A DNA stretch of 64,000 bases from contig NZ_LMSJ01000021.1 in assembly GCF_001428105.1 (NCBI RefSeq), forward strand, positions 62,287 to 126,286, written 5' to 3'. The position numbers and the translations under genes were made by a program. This stretch comes from Paenibacillus sp. Soil766 (GTDB lineage: Bacteria; Bacillota; Bacilli; Paenibacillales; NBRC-103111). A model generated the notes under the pieces. That model had not been told where the DNA came from. It saw only the letters and a program-made list of their open reading frames with translations, and made no database searches. The stretch's first letter is position 1. The number at the start of each line of letters is the position of its first letter. Shown here piece after piece: positions 1 to 8,604 of this stretch.

Positions 1-119
1 TTTCTAATGAATAGTTCGTTCATGACGTACTCAGCCCCTTATTATGAATTGAAATTGAAAATAAGGTGCAAAGCCCATTTACTAGAAACGATACATGCTC
101 GGCATGGGCGATGTGATCT

Positions 120-200
120 CTAATGTTCCCCCACGCAAAGAATCGCCCCAATAATAGGCTTTGCATGAGTTAAGCTAGTCCCGGCAACATGATTTGCCAT
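120..200 (-). CDS. Putative 26-residue small protein or leader peptide
   Basis: The frame encodes 26 residues (MANHVAGTSL at the N-terminus, ending CVGEH) and is too short to assign to a family. Support is positional: the ATG at 200 follows GGGAGGTGG by six bases, one of the best ribosome binding sites in the window, and a sigma-A-like promoter lies 30-60 bases further upstream. A second possible start at position 23 lies downstream on the same strand, so this could be a leader peptide ahead of an off-window gene or a stand-alone small protein. No codon-usage or homology test was possible. Confidence 0.35.
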   Translation of the reverse strand: MANHVAGTSLTHAKPIIGAILCVGEH

Positions 201-230
201 GGTCTACCACCTCCCGAATACATAACTATT

Positions 231-259
231 ATGATAATACCCTCTATCGATTTTATCAA
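231..259 (-). promoter_or_regulatory. Sigma-A-type promoter candidate for the 26-residue ORF
   Basis: Read on the minus strand, TTGATA (rc of 254..259) and TATCAT (rc of 231..236) are separated by 17 bases, each one mismatch or so from consensus. The element sits directly upstream of the strong ribosome binding site of the small ORF. Confidence 0.4.
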
Positions 260-495
260 GGCGGGACACCCTCGATATTAATGGCAATCGAAAAAGCTTT
301 TTCCATTCTGGTACTATAACCCCACTATATCCAACTTCACATCATAATTTCAACGCATCACTTTAATAAACTATCAGACAGTTTGCATGAACAGACAGCC
401 AAAGTCCTGTCCACATGCGAGACAAAGTCGAACGTCACTATTCGCAGATTTGGAATGGCAGATATGTTAGGGGAAGCGAGGAATATGTGGATATA

Positions 496-1089
496 CTACT
501 TTGTTAAAATTTTCATTAGCGTTTCGATTTCGTGAACCCAATGAATTCCATCAGATGTTCCATCCTGTAACATAAGTCCTGTAATTATTGAAAAATATAA
601 CATTAATAATTTGCGGGGATCGCCCTTGCAAAAGTCCCCAATTCGTTGCCCTTCTATAAATATAGGGATGAGCGAATCCATGAGTGCGTTTGAAGGATAC
701 TGTGAAATCATCTGCTTTGCTGCTTCGGGCACTTCATCTGATGCTTGAACCTGCTGGATTATTTTGAATGAGTACGAATTATTTTCATCGAGCATGGCTA
801 TTGTCAACTCTCTTATTAAATCAACCGGCGCCGCTTTTGCACTCTCCAAGCTTTTAACAGCAGCATGTGCTTCCTCCATTGCTTCTCGGACAAGTTCAAC
901 AAAAAGCTCTTCCTTGGAACTAAAATATCGGTAAGCAAGACCTTGGCTTATACCAGCTTCAGCTGCAATCATGCTCATTTTTGTTCCTATGATTCCTCGA
1001 CGTGCAAATATTTTAAGCGCCGCTCTTTTAATCTGTTCCCTTCGTTCATCGCGGATTTGATCCAGTTGTGTTTCGTTATAAGGTGCCAA
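496..1089 (-). CDS. TetR/AcrR-family transcriptional regulator
   Basis: This 197-residue protein has the usual TetR length. The N-terminal helix-turn-helix spans about residues 15-62, with the signature RRGIIGTKMSMIAAEAGISQ followed by GLAYRYFSSKEELF. The C-terminal ligand-binding helices are not diagnostic. Translation appears to start at TTG, with GGAG about 11 bases upstream; no ATG is better placed. It lies 28 bases downstream of a short-chain dehydrogenase on the same strand, so the two are probably co-transcribed. The 19-bp palindrome upstream of the dehydrogenase is the obvious operator, implying autoregulation of the pair. The inducing ligand is unknown. Confidence 0.9.
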   Translation of the reverse strand: MAPYNETQLDQIRDERREQIKRAALKIFARRGIIGTKMSMIAAEAGISQGLAYRYFSSKEELFVELVREAMEEAHAAVKSLESAKAAPVDLIRELTIAMLDENNSYSFKIIQQVQASDEVPEAAKQMISQYPSNALMDSLIPIFIEGQRIGDFCKGDPRKLLMLYFSIITGLMLQDGTSDGIHWVHEIETLMKILTK

Positions 1090-1117
1090 GGATTTTCAAT
1101 CTCCATTCTTCATGTCA

Positions 1118-2029
1118 TTAAATTATTGCCGTATGTTTAACCTGTTCTATACTAACGTCCCAAAGTCGCTTTGCTGCAGTCATGTCTTGAGCAGCTTCAG
1201 ACGGGATCTTCAGTTGTTCTTCCAAGTAGTAGCTTCCATTTGGTCCTATAATGGTAGGATAATCGGCAAGCCACACTAGTGTTTCTGCTCCTTTTTCTGG
1301 GCTTCGTGAGAATAACTTCATTACAGCCATAGTCATTCGCGCCACAATCCCATTGTTCTGATTAAAATTTGTAGCAACCAGACCTGGATCAAAGCAGAAA
1401 GCTGTAACACCAGTACCTGCTAGCTGCCGCCCCAGTTCCGAAGTAAACAAGATGTTGGCAAGCTTGGTTTGAGCATAGCGCAAAGTAGGGCCACCAATCA
1501 ACTTATTAAATGTACGATACAATTTCTCAGCTCCTAAATCATTGAAATCAAGACCCTTCTTTGCCATCTTATGCCCATGAGAAGCCGTAGTAATGATTCG
1601 AGCAGACTGACTTTCCTTTAGTCGATCGAGAAGTAAAGATGTAAGAAGAAAGGGGCCAAGATGATTTACAGCCCAGGTCATCTCCATGCCATCATCGGTC
1701 AGTTGTCGGGATTCAAAAAGAGCGCCTGCATTATTGATAAGGACATCTATTCGGGGACATTTGGTCAAAATCTCTGCTGCCGCTTTACGAATGGACTGTT
1801 GGGAAGCCATGTCAGCTAAAAACACATCCACTTTGATATCTCTGCTGGTAGAAGCTTGTATCTCAGAAACCACCTCACTCGCTTTAGCCGCGTTACGAGC
1901 TATAATACCCAGATGCGCGCCACGAACTGCAAGCTCCTTCGCAGCAGCAAGACCAATACCACTTGTAGCACCAGTGATAATCACATATTTATCTTTTACC
2001 GACCATTTGCTGTTCGATGTTTTATCCAT
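1118..2029 (-). CDS. Short-chain dehydrogenase/reductase (retinol-dehydrogenase-like)
   Basis: This 303-residue NAD(P)-dependent SDR has a Rossmann glycine motif TGATSGIG near residue 20, the NNAG motif near residue 100, an active-site serine in TTASHG and the catalytic YAQTK tetrad motif. The pattern matches the classical/extended SDRs annotated as retinol dehydrogenase- or WW-oxidoreductase-like; the true substrate cannot be read from sequence. The ATG at 2029 follows AAAGGTGG. It is the first gene of a two-gene unit with the TetR regulator, and its promoter region contains a perfect operator-like palindrome, so it is probably induced by a compound it detoxifies or reduces. Confidence 0.9.
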   Translation of the reverse strand: MDKTSNSKWSVKDKYVIITGATSGIGLAAAKELAVRGAHLGIIARNAAKASEVVSEIQASTSRDIKVDVFLADMASQQSIRKAAAEILTKCPRIDVLINNAGALFESRQLTDDGMEMTWAVNHLGPFLLTSLLLDRLKESQSARIITTASHGHKMAKKGLDFNDLGAEKLYRTFNKLIGGPTLRYAQTKLANILFTSELGRQLAGTGVTAFCFDPGLVATNFNQNNGIVARMTMAVMKLFSRSPEKGAETLVWLADYPTIIGPNGSYYLEEQLKIPSEAAQDMTAAKRLWDVSIEQVKHTAII

Positions 2030-2057
2030 AAATTAATTCCACCTTTATAATTTTTTG

Positions 2058-2076
2058 AATGAATGAATCATTCATT
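2058..2076. promoter_or_regulatory. TetR-type operator palindrome
   Basis: AATGAATGA and TCATTCATT flank a single central base, giving a perfect 19-bp inverted repeat 28 bases upstream of the dehydrogenase start. The half-site TGAATGA resembles operators of FadR/QacR-like TetR proteins. Because the only TetR gene nearby is the second gene of this unit, it is inferred to be its autoregulatory site. Confidence 0.75.
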
Positions 2077-2242
2077 AATAATTTAACCTTTTTCATTCGC
2101 CTCGTCAATAGTTATTCATCCACATAATGGAATTAATAATCAACACTCCAGTACCTGAATGAATTATGGTGTGTCGTTAGTGTCTATTTTTAGATAAGTT
2201 TGGTTAAAATCTTTAATAAAACCTTGTTTACAAAGGATTACA

Positions 2243-3100
2243 ATGCTGAACTTCGTCCCTTATTTAATCTTAGTCGCGATTAGTATGAGTAGCTTTGTTA
2301 TTTTGCTCTTTCAAAAGCGGTCCACTTGGCCGTTATTCCTATTACTAGCCTACTCAGGCATGATCTATTTATTTGAGTTTTTTATTTTCGTTTGCTTCAA
2401 TAGCTATCGCTATATACCACAAGTTGTCAGTATCCCTTATTATGATAATGCGGTTGGAGCTATCATCTCTAATCTCCTCTCGGTGCCTGTAGCCGCCACA
2501 TATATCACCGTATATAGATTAAGTTGGATATGGATAATTTGCCTTGCGTTTTTATTCGGTGGTATTGAATTATTGTTTCTTCGACTAGGGGTCTACGAAC
2601 AGTCTTGGTGGAGAACTATATATACGATAGTTGCATTACTCTTCTTCTTTTTGTTGGCTCGAAAATGGCCATCGTGGCTATCAAGAGGTAAACGAGTATT
2701 TAAGCTTGTTACTCTTGCAATGTTTGCATGGAGCATAGTCGCCACATTAGTCTTCTTATTCGCTTTGTCAGGCATTCGTATTTTCCATATTGGGTTATTT
2801 CAAGATCCCTACCATGATGATATTTTTGTTTCAGCCATTTACTGCTTTATTATTGCAATTATTCTTACCATCGGCGTGAGTGTGCCTCGTCACCCATGGA
2901 GTAGCTCAGCATCGCTGTTTATCATCTTTGCTATGCAAATCGTTCTGATACGTATTGGGTTATTGAAAATACTTATTCTGCTTTGGCAATATTGGCTTAT
3001 AAATGTGTCATGCTACTGCATTATTTTAGGGATTGTTTTGGCTGGAAATCATAAGTTGGAGAAAAAAACCTCACGTCGAATAAGTAGCAATAACAGGTGA
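2243..3100 (+). CDS. Multi-pass membrane protein of unknown function (CBO0543-like)
   Basis: This 285-residue protein consists almost entirely of hydrophobic segments, about eight to nine candidate transmembrane helices, with a basic tail (KKTSRRISSNNR). No catalytic motif was recognised. The stretch LFLRLGVYEQSWW resembles the signature of CBO0543-type membrane proteins, which have a Leu/Phe-rich helix followed by a WW or GWK turn. Two shorter proteins at 19241..20220 share that flavour. The start follows AAAGGATTACA, an acceptable ribosome binding site. It stands alone between the TetR operator region and a bidirectional terminator. The family link is by eye only. Confidence 0.65.
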   Translation: MLNFVPYLILVAISMSSFVILLFQKRSTWPLFLLLAYSGMIYLFEFFIFVCFNSYRYIPQVVSIPYYDNAVGAIISNLLSVPVAATYITVYRLSWIWIICLAFLFGGIELLFLRLGVYEQSWWRTIYTIVALLFFFLLARKWPSWLSRGKRVFKLVTLAMFAWSIVATLVFLFALSGIRIFHIGLFQDPYHDDIFVSAIYCFIIAIILTIGVSVPRHPWSSSASLFIIFAMQIVLIRIGLLKILILLWQYWLINVSCYCIILGIVLAGNHKLEKKTSRRISSNNR

Positions 3101-3126
3101 TCGCAAATGATTTTCTGATCACCAAC

Positions 3127-3171
3127 AAAGCAAAGACCCTGTCTGTTATTTTAGACAAGGTCTTTGCTTTT
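3127..3171. terminator. Bidirectional intrinsic terminator
   Basis: AAAGCAAAGACC...TGTCT pairs with AGACA...GGTCTTTGCTTT around an eight-base loop, with A-rich and T-rich flanks. It lies between the convergent membrane-protein gene and the VOC gene and can serve both. Confidence 0.8.
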
Positions 3172-3192
3172 CCATATGGAAGCCCAATTCCA

Positions 3193-3588
3193 TTACAGCA
3201 CCTGCGCAATCTCCCACAAATGCCCGTCCGGATCGGCAAAACAGGCCGTCCGTCGCCCCCAGGCGCGCGTTATCGGTCCATTTAATAACTTAACACCACG
3301 TACCTCCAGCTCTTCGCATACCCGATCAACATCTGGCACTTGGATCGTGAACTGACACCGTGCTCCATCTCCGCTGCGACCTACCTGTGCTGGCTCAATC
3401 AGCTCACTGGCATTCGATTGATTTAACAGATTGATACTCGTATTGCCATAATCGAACACAGCGCAGTTATCATCTTCATATTTGGCCGCAAGCTTGAACG
3501 TCTCCTGGTAGAATGCTTTCGACCGATGTAAATTGTCAACAAATAATGTGATTTCAGTAATTTGGTTCACCCAGTTAGTTGTCGCCAT
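3193..3588 (-). CDS. VOC-superfamily (glyoxalase/bleomycin-resistance fold) protein
   Basis: This 131-residue single-domain protein has the paired beta-alpha-beta-beta-beta pattern of the vicinal oxygen chelate fold. The first module begins ITEITLFVDNLHRSKAFYQETF, with SINLLNQ following; the second carries FTIQVPDVDRVCEELEVRGV and ends FADPDGHLWEIAQVL, which supplies the usual terminal metal-ligand Glu. Members are lyases, dioxygenases or drug-binding proteins, so no reaction is assigned. It appears monocistronic, ending at the shared terminator at 3127..3171. Confidence 0.85.
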   Translation of the reverse strand: MATTNWVNQITEITLFVDNLHRSKAFYQETFKLAAKYEDDNCAVFDYGNTSINLLNQSNASELIEPAQVGRSGDGARCQFTIQVPDVDRVCEELEVRGVKLLNGPITRAWGRRTACFADPDGHLWEIAQVL

Positions 3589-3702
3589 TAGCGCTCGACC
3601 CCATTTACATTTTTTTTACAATCCTATTTGGATCATACGAATAACCGTTTGCATTGTCAATGCTAATATGGATGTTGTCTGATATCATGGAAATCATCAA
3701 AA

Positions 3703-3741
3703 AATACGAGTCAAGCAGCTAATTAGCGCTCAACTCGTATT
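3703..3741 (-). terminator. Intrinsic terminator of the NHL/formaldehyde dehydrogenase unit
   Basis: AATACGAGT pairs with ACTCGTATT; on the minus strand the second arm runs into TTTTTT. It lies about 20 bases beyond the NHL-protein stop. Confidence 0.75.
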
Positions 3742-3759
3742 CGGAAAGCATTTCTTATG

Positions 3760-4680
3760 CTAGATCCTACGCAGCTTCGTTACCCGACCATCGGAAATCC
3801 ATTCTGAAACATATACGTCTCCATGAGAGTCTACGCATACACCATGCGGTGAGCTGAATCGGTTATCACGATAATACGTCTTAGGCAGATTCGGCCAGCC
3901 CTGCTGCTTGTACGCCTGCTGATCCTCTCCGAGATGCGCGACCAACGTGTCGTCCGCAGCATTAAACACCGTGATTCGACTGTGAAGATCAGGGAAAAAC
4001 ATATAGTCGTCAGCAAAATAGAAGCTGCAAGGCATGTCCATATCATTTTGAATAAACCGTTTGTGTTTTCCATCCATTGTGAAGACTTGAATCCGGAAAT
4101 TCCCACGATCTGCGACATACAGCTCGGGGCTATCCCCCGTTAACTTCACCGAAATGCCGTGAGGGCATTTTAAACGACCGGGCTCACTCCCCGTTCCTCC
4201 GAAAGAACCGAGATAATCTCCCTTTGCAGAATATTGGTGAATCCAATGCTGGCCATAGCCATCTGTCACATAAATATCGCCATTCGGAGCAACTGCTATA
4301 TCGGTAGGTTTATATTTCTTCTCTTCATTGTATACCTCTGGTAATACTGGAGGCTCCAACCGTAGGACGATTTCTCCGTCAATGGTTGTCTTCAGCACAG
4401 TTGCATGGTTCGTATCCGTGATATATAGATATTCTCCATCAGACTCTGCATGCAAATAAAACCCATGCGCTCCATCACCAATGCCCTCCACGGACCAAGA
4501 ACGTATAAATTCACCAGATCGATTAAAGATTGCAACGTTATCTTGACCCGTATGTAGTACGTATACGTTATCCTGCTTATCTATAACAATGCCGTGTGTA
4601 TATCCATACGAAGCGCCTTCTGGGAGCTTGCCCCATCCTGCTACTACTTCAGTCATATATTGATGATTGCCTGTTTTCAT
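3760..4680 (-). CDS. NHL-repeat six-bladed beta-propeller protein
   Basis: This roughly 306-residue protein is built of NHL-type blades, visible as recurring patterns such as GIVIDKQDNVYVLHTGQDNV, IAVAPNGDIYVTDGYGQHWI, GISVKLTGDSPELYVADRGN and GVCVDSHGDVYVSEW. Such propellers occur in peptidyl-hydroxyglycine lyase-like enzymes and in binding proteins; no catalytic residues can be assigned. There is no signal peptide, so it is probably cytoplasmic. The start chosen is the ATG at 4680 because GGAGG lies five bases upstream; an in-frame ATG at 4701 has no such site. It begins 31 bases after the formaldehyde dehydrogenase stop and is surely in the same operon. Confidence 0.8.
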   Translation of the reverse strand: MKTGNHQYMTEVVAGWGKLPEGASYGYTHGIVIDKQDNVYVLHTGQDNVAIFNRSGEFIRSWSVEGIGDGAHGFYLHAESDGEYLYITDTNHATVLKTTIDGEIVLRLEPPVLPEVYNEEKKYKPTDIAVAPNGDIYVTDGYGQHWIHQYSAKGDYLGSFGGTGSEPGRLKCPHGISVKLTGDSPELYVADRGNFRIQVFTMDGKHKRFIQNDMDMPCSFYFADDYMFFPDLHSRITVFNAADDTLVAHLGEDQQAYKQQGWPNLPKTYYRDNRFSSPHGVCVDSHGDVYVSEWISDGRVTKLRRI

Positions 4681-4711
4681 ACAAACCTCCATAATTTCCA
4701 CTTTATATAGC

Positions 4712-5929
4712 TTATTTCTTTACTAAACCGTGTGGATCAATAACAAACTTCTTGGAAGCTCCCCTGTCAAATTCCGTATAAGCAGCTGGCGCTTCATCCA
4801 GCGAAATCACAGTTGCATTAACAGCTTTAGCGATTTGAGCTTTGCCGTTTAGGATCGACATCATGAGTTCCCGATGATATTGCATGACAGGCGTCTGCCC
4901 TGTCACGAATGTATGAGACTTGGCCCAACCGAGTCCGAAGCGGATTTTTAGTGTACCGATTTTGGCTTCGCTATCAACAGCTCCTGGATCTCCAGTTACA
5001 TATAATCCTGGAATCCCGAGTCTTCCCCCTGCCCGAGTGACTTGCATAATGGAGTTGAGCACCGTTGCTGGAGCTTCGCCATGAGCATGACCATGTCCGT
5101 GAGCTTCGAATCCGACACAATCCACCGCACAGTCGACTTCGGGAACCCCTAGAATTTGATCGATTTGCTCGCCCAAGTCCGGATGTTCTCTCAAGTTAAC
5201 TGTTTCACATCCGAAGCTTCGCGCCTGTGCCAATCTCTCTGAATTTAAGTCACCTACGATGACCACTGCGGCTCCAAGCAGTTGTGCCGAGTGAGCAGCC
5301 GCTAGCCCAACAGGCCCTGCACCCGCAACGTATACCGTCGATCCAGGTCGTACCCCTGCACTGACGGCACCGTGGTATCCTGTTGGGAATATATCCGAAA
5401 GCATGGTTAAATCGCGAATTTTCTCAATTGCCTGTTCTTTGTCTGGAAACTTAAGCAACTGGAAATCGGCGTAAGGCACCATGACATATTCAGATTGCCC
5501 GCCAACCCATCCTCCCATATCGACGTAACCGTAAGCCGAACCAGGGCGATCCGGATTCACATTCTCGCAGACATTCGTATTCCGCTCCTTGCAGCTTCGG
5601 CATCGTCCGCATGCAATATTGAACGGAACGGACACCAAATCTCCCTTTTTAATAAATTCCACATCACGGCCAACTTCGATAACTTCACCTGTAATTTCGT
5701 GACCTAGCACCAATCCACTTGGAGCCGTTGTCCTGCCTCTGACCATGTGTTGATCACTGCCACAAATATTCGTAGTTAGTACTTTGAGTATAACGCCATG
5801 TTCACATTTGCGTCCGACATTGAGCGGATTAACTCCAGGACCGTCTCTTAAGATTAGATCTGGATAATGAATATCCCGAACCTCCACCTTACCAGGCTCA
5901 ACATACACGACGGCGCGGTTACCTGCCAT
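4712..5929 (-). CDS. fdhA: Glutathione-independent formaldehyde dehydrogenase (zinc MDR)
   Basis: This 405-residue protein matches the Pseudomonas putida-type formaldehyde dismutase/dehydrogenase in length and motifs. Catalytic-zinc ligands are C56 (NICGSDQ) and H77 (LGHEIT), with the family's Asp in LSDIFPTGYHG. The structural-zinc cysteines are C107, C110, C113 and C121. The Rossmann glycines are in VAGAGPVGLAAA, and an insert rich in His (HGHGHAHG) follows. These enzymes keep NAD(H) tightly bound and oxidise or dismutate formaldehyde and other aldehydes. The ATG follows AGGAGAGGTG. It leads a two-gene unit with the NHL protein and is divergent from an AraC regulator, the likely controller. 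Confidence 0.88.
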   Translation of the reverse strand: MAGNRAVVYVEPGKVEVRDIHYPDLILRDGPGVNPLNVGRKCEHGVILKVLTTNICGSDQHMVRGRTTAPSGLVLGHEITGEVIEVGRDVEFIKKGDLVSVPFNIACGRCRSCKERNTNVCENVNPDRPGSAYGYVDMGGWVGGQSEYVMVPYADFQLLKFPDKEQAIEKIRDLTMLSDIFPTGYHGAVSAGVRPGSTVYVAGAGPVGLAAAHSAQLLGAAVVIVGDLNSERLAQARSFGCETVNLREHPDLGEQIDQILGVPEVDCAVDCVGFEAHGHGHAHGEAPATVLNSIMQVTRAGGRLGIPGLYVTGDPGAVDSEAKIGTLKIRFGLGWAKSHTFVTGQTPVMQYHRELMMSILNGKAQIAKAVNATVISLDEAPAAYTEFDRGASKKFVIDPHGLVKK

Positions 5930-6090
5930 TGTTTACACACCTCTCCTAATGGATATTTGTCTTTCTCAATGAACTTGGTCACGCTTACAAACTGCCCTTA
6001 CATCTTACCTTTTCTATTTACATCAAACATCAAATTTGTTAACCTTTTTGTAGTAAATATTAACTTCATTTTTTGACAAAAGGAGACCTT

Positions 6091-6912
6091 ATGCATCAGA
6101 AGGAAGCCATTGATTCTCTGCGCAGCCTGCTTTTAAATCTACAGGTCGACGTAGTCGTTGCCAAAGTTCAGAACGCATGTGATGATTGGAAGCCGAACCA
6201 ACCGATCCAAAGCTTTAACCGCATGTATTATATTATAGATGGCACTGGATCCATCGAAGTGGACAGAGCAGCTTACCAAGTAAAGCCTGACCAACTCATT
6301 CTACTGCCCTGCCACACTGTGCAATCTTTTCCTGATGATAGCGACGCTACTTTTCATAAATATTGGTGCCATTTCACCGCCCGTGTCGGAAGTAGAGATC
6401 TCTTTGAATTGTACCGATTCCCGATCTGTATCGAGGCTCCCGACAAGCCAGAGGTCAAGCGTTGGTTCCAGCAAATCGTGGACAGCAACACCGACATGTC
6501 GCCAGCTGCCATACTTCATTCCCGGTCTGCTTTACTTAACTTATTGGGTCTCTACTTGCAGCATCCCTGTGAAATGATTGCGAATCCGGCGGCAGCTGCC
6601 CAAAAGATGAGCCGTGTTCTCCAATATATTGAACAACATCTGGATCAAAAAATTACAATTGAACAGCTGGCCGGTTTAGCACACTACCATCCGAACTACT
6701 TCATCCGTGCCTTCAACACCTTGCTTGGCTGCTCCCCCGTACAGTATATGAACCGTCTAAGAGTGGAAAAGGCTCGTCAACTGCTGGCTTCAGATCAGTC
6801 CATCGGCAGCATCGCCCAAGCAGTGGGAATGGAACAGCATAACTTTTCAACGATGTTCAAGAACTACACTGGGTTCGCTCCGCGAGATTTCAGGCGAATG
6901 CTTAAGTTTTAG
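6091..6912 (+). CDS. AraC-family transcriptional regulator
   Basis: This 273-residue protein has an N-terminal cupin-type sensing domain (about 20-150, with YYIIDGTGSIEVD and LILLPCHTV) and a C-terminal double helix-turn-helix (about 170-272, with IEQLAGLAHYHPNYFIRAFN and ending GFAPRDFRRML). The start is taken at the ATG at 6091, five bases after AAAGGAG; an upstream TTG at 6073 would place that ribosome binding site inside the gene. It faces fdhA across about 160 bases, the usual arrangement for an AraC activator and its target. The inducer is not evident. Confidence 0.9.
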   Translation: MHQKEAIDSLRSLLLNLQVDVVVAKVQNACDDWKPNQPIQSFNRMYYIIDGTGSIEVDRAAYQVKPDQLILLPCHTVQSFPDDSDATFHKYWCHFTARVGSRDLFELYRFPICIEAPDKPEVKRWFQQIVDSNTDMSPAAILHSRSALLNLLGLYLQHPCEMIANPAAAAQKMSRVLQYIEQHLDQKITIEQLAGLAHYHPNYFIRAFNTLLGCSPVQYMNRLRVEKARQLLASDQSIGSIAQAVGMEQHNFSTMFKNYTGFAPRDFRRMLKF

Positions 6913-6950
6913 CTGTATATGACATACAGCTTATTAACGCTGACTAACAG

Positions 6951-6997
6951 AAAAAAAGCAGAAGGAGACGTGAAATACACTCTCGCTCTGCTTTTTT
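6951..6997. terminator. Bidirectional terminator between the AraC and stalk genes
   Basis: AAAAAAAGCAGA and TCTGCTTTTTT form a stem around a loop, giving T-runs on both strands between two convergent genes. Confidence 0.7.
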
Positions 6998-7024
6998 ATT
7001 TATTTTACGGAAATTAGCCAACGC

Positions 7025-8578
7025 TTATAGCGTGTAGATGTCTTGCGCATTGTTGCGGAACGCATTCCCTACTAGATAATTGGTTGATACATTCGAACTC
7101 TTGATGTAGATGCCGTATTCTTTACTGTTTTCAATAGTTGAGTTCGTTAGGACTGGCCCTAAATCTTCCGGTAACGTGATACCATTGAGCGCATCCTTAA
7201 TCTCGACAAAATCTAGTCGGAAATCTTTGCCGACATAGGGACCTGCTCCAATGCCATCCCAGCTTCCGGGGCGTTCCAATTCAGAAGTAAAAATAATCGG
7301 TTGATCCTTGGTGCCTTTCGCAATTAATCCGCCTCGATCGTAGCTGCCTACCGTCAATCCACTGAGTTTTTCCCAAATGGTAACCGTTCCAGGCACAATC
7401 GTTAAAACTGGGCTGGATGGACCATCGACATAGACGGTAATCTTGGCTTGATACGGAATACTTAGTTTGTTCCAAGTCGTATTCGTGTTAATCGTCGTCG
7501 ACGACATAGAGGCTGCAATCAAAATGACGTCGAGGTCATTCCCCTTGTAATTGCCGTCAGGCAGCTTATTCGTCCCGTATGCGGCTGTAATAATGGGTGC
7601 ACCGCCGCCGCTCGGGGATGTCTTGGTGCCGGTTATCGTAAGTTTTTTACTCTGTGAGGACAAACGGGTATTTTCTGTTAACTGAATGCCTGCGTAGGCA
7701 TTATGCATGAATTGCGTATCACTAACGGTAAGCTCAACAGGTGACGTACCTGCCGTAGCGGTAACAGCTCCATTCTCTCCCCCAGCGTACTCGATTCGGG
7801 CAAACTCGATGGAGGCACGGCCTTTTACTGTCTGTTCATAGAAATGAATGCCTTTCCAGAAGCCAGGCTGTGCACCTGCCGTATCTGCTGTTAAGATGGC
7901 TGGATCTTTCTCCGTTCCTTCTACAACAAGCCCTCCGGGAGCATTGAGACCAACAAAGATACTCGTTCCTTTTTCAAATCTCACGACCGCCCCCGCTTCA
8001 ATGACAAGATTAGGACTATCGTTACCTTCAACATAGAAATCATCCTTTACAAAATGAGGACTTCCGCAAACTCCCCAGGTCTCACCGCCAGGCTTAATTG
8101 TGCCGCTGTGTACTTGGCCTCCAGGAAGATTACAACTGTCATCTGTTGAAACGATTGCCGTATTGGTTATTGAATCGAAATCAACGTCAGCGCCAAGAGC
8201 CTCCGAGACAAATCTTAATGGGACATAGGTGCTTCCATTGACTAATAATGGAGGTACATCCAAGGTCGAAGTGCGGTCATCAATCCTTGCTTCAACATGA
8301 TCGATTTGTAAATGTACAACGGTAGATCCTTTTGTTGCCGTAATGGTTCGCGTAGTAGCCTCCCATTCTAATGTAGCGCTTAATCGCTCAAAGATAGCAC
8401 GAAGAGGTACCATTGTTCTTCCATCGATTAAATGAGCCTCAACATCTAAATTGCTGCCATTGACTTTCACGGCTACCGATTTTTGTATTTCACCTGATGC
8501 GGAAGCCACGCCAGCCCGCATAACACAAACAGCGATCAATAGCACTGCCAACATGCAACGAATTACACTCAATTTCAT
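7025..8578 (-). CDS. Exported stalk-domain protein with C-terminal beta-helix-like region
   Basis: This roughly 517-residue secreted protein begins with a signal peptide (MKLSVIRCMLAVLLIAVCV...ASA). Next comes a copper-amine-oxidase N-terminal 'stalk' domain at about 30-145, with the paired motifs GRTMVPLRAIFE and GSTYVPLRFVSEALGA. The remainder, from about 150 on, is rich in short beta repeats such as FVEGNDSPNLVIEAGAVVRFEKG and GLIAKGTKDQPIIFTSE, typical of right-handed parallel beta-helix surface proteins. The ATG at 8578 is preferred because GAGAGGA precedes it and it starts the signal peptide; an ATG at 8608 overlaps the upstream stop. It follows sodC on the same strand. Confidence 0.75.
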   Translation of the reverse strand: MKLSVIRCMLAVLLIAVCVMRAGVASASGEIQKSVAVKVNGSNLDVEAHLIDGRTMVPLRAIFERLSATLEWEATTRTITATKGSTVVHLQIDHVEARIDDRTSTLDVPPLLVNGSTYVPLRFVSEALGADVDFDSITNTAIVSTDDSCNLPGGQVHSGTIKPGGETWGVCGSPHFVKDDFYVEGNDSPNLVIEAGAVVRFEKGTSIFVGLNAPGGLVVEGTEKDPAILTADTAGAQPGFWKGIHFYEQTVKGRASIEFARIEYAGGENGAVTATAGTSPVELTVSDTQFMHNAYAGIQLTENTRLSSQSKKLTITGTKTSPSGGGAPIITAAYGTNKLPDGNYKGNDLDVILIAASMSSTTINTNTTWNKLSIPYQAKITVYVDGPSSPVLTIVPGTVTIWEKLSGLTVGSYDRGGLIAKGTKDQPIIFTSELERPGSWDGIGAGPYVGKDFRLDFVEIKDALNGITLPEDLGPVLTNSTIENSKEYGIYIKSSNVSTNYLVGNAFRNNAQDIYTL

Positions 8579-8604
8579 TGTTAGTCCTCTCTTTCTACTG
8601 CTTC

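Larger units (their letters stand above)
1..495. other. Left-edge region with one small-ORF candidate
   Basis: No long gene lies here. On the minus strand there is a promoter-like pair (231..259), a strong ribosome binding site and a 26-codon ORF (120..200). A further ATG at 23 (minus) opens a frame that runs off the left edge, with only a weak AAGGGG element about 11 bases upstream, so a downstream gene may begin there. Nothing was recognised between 260 and 495, which is the sequence downstream of the TetR gene; no convincing terminator hairpin was seen in it. Confidence 0.5.
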
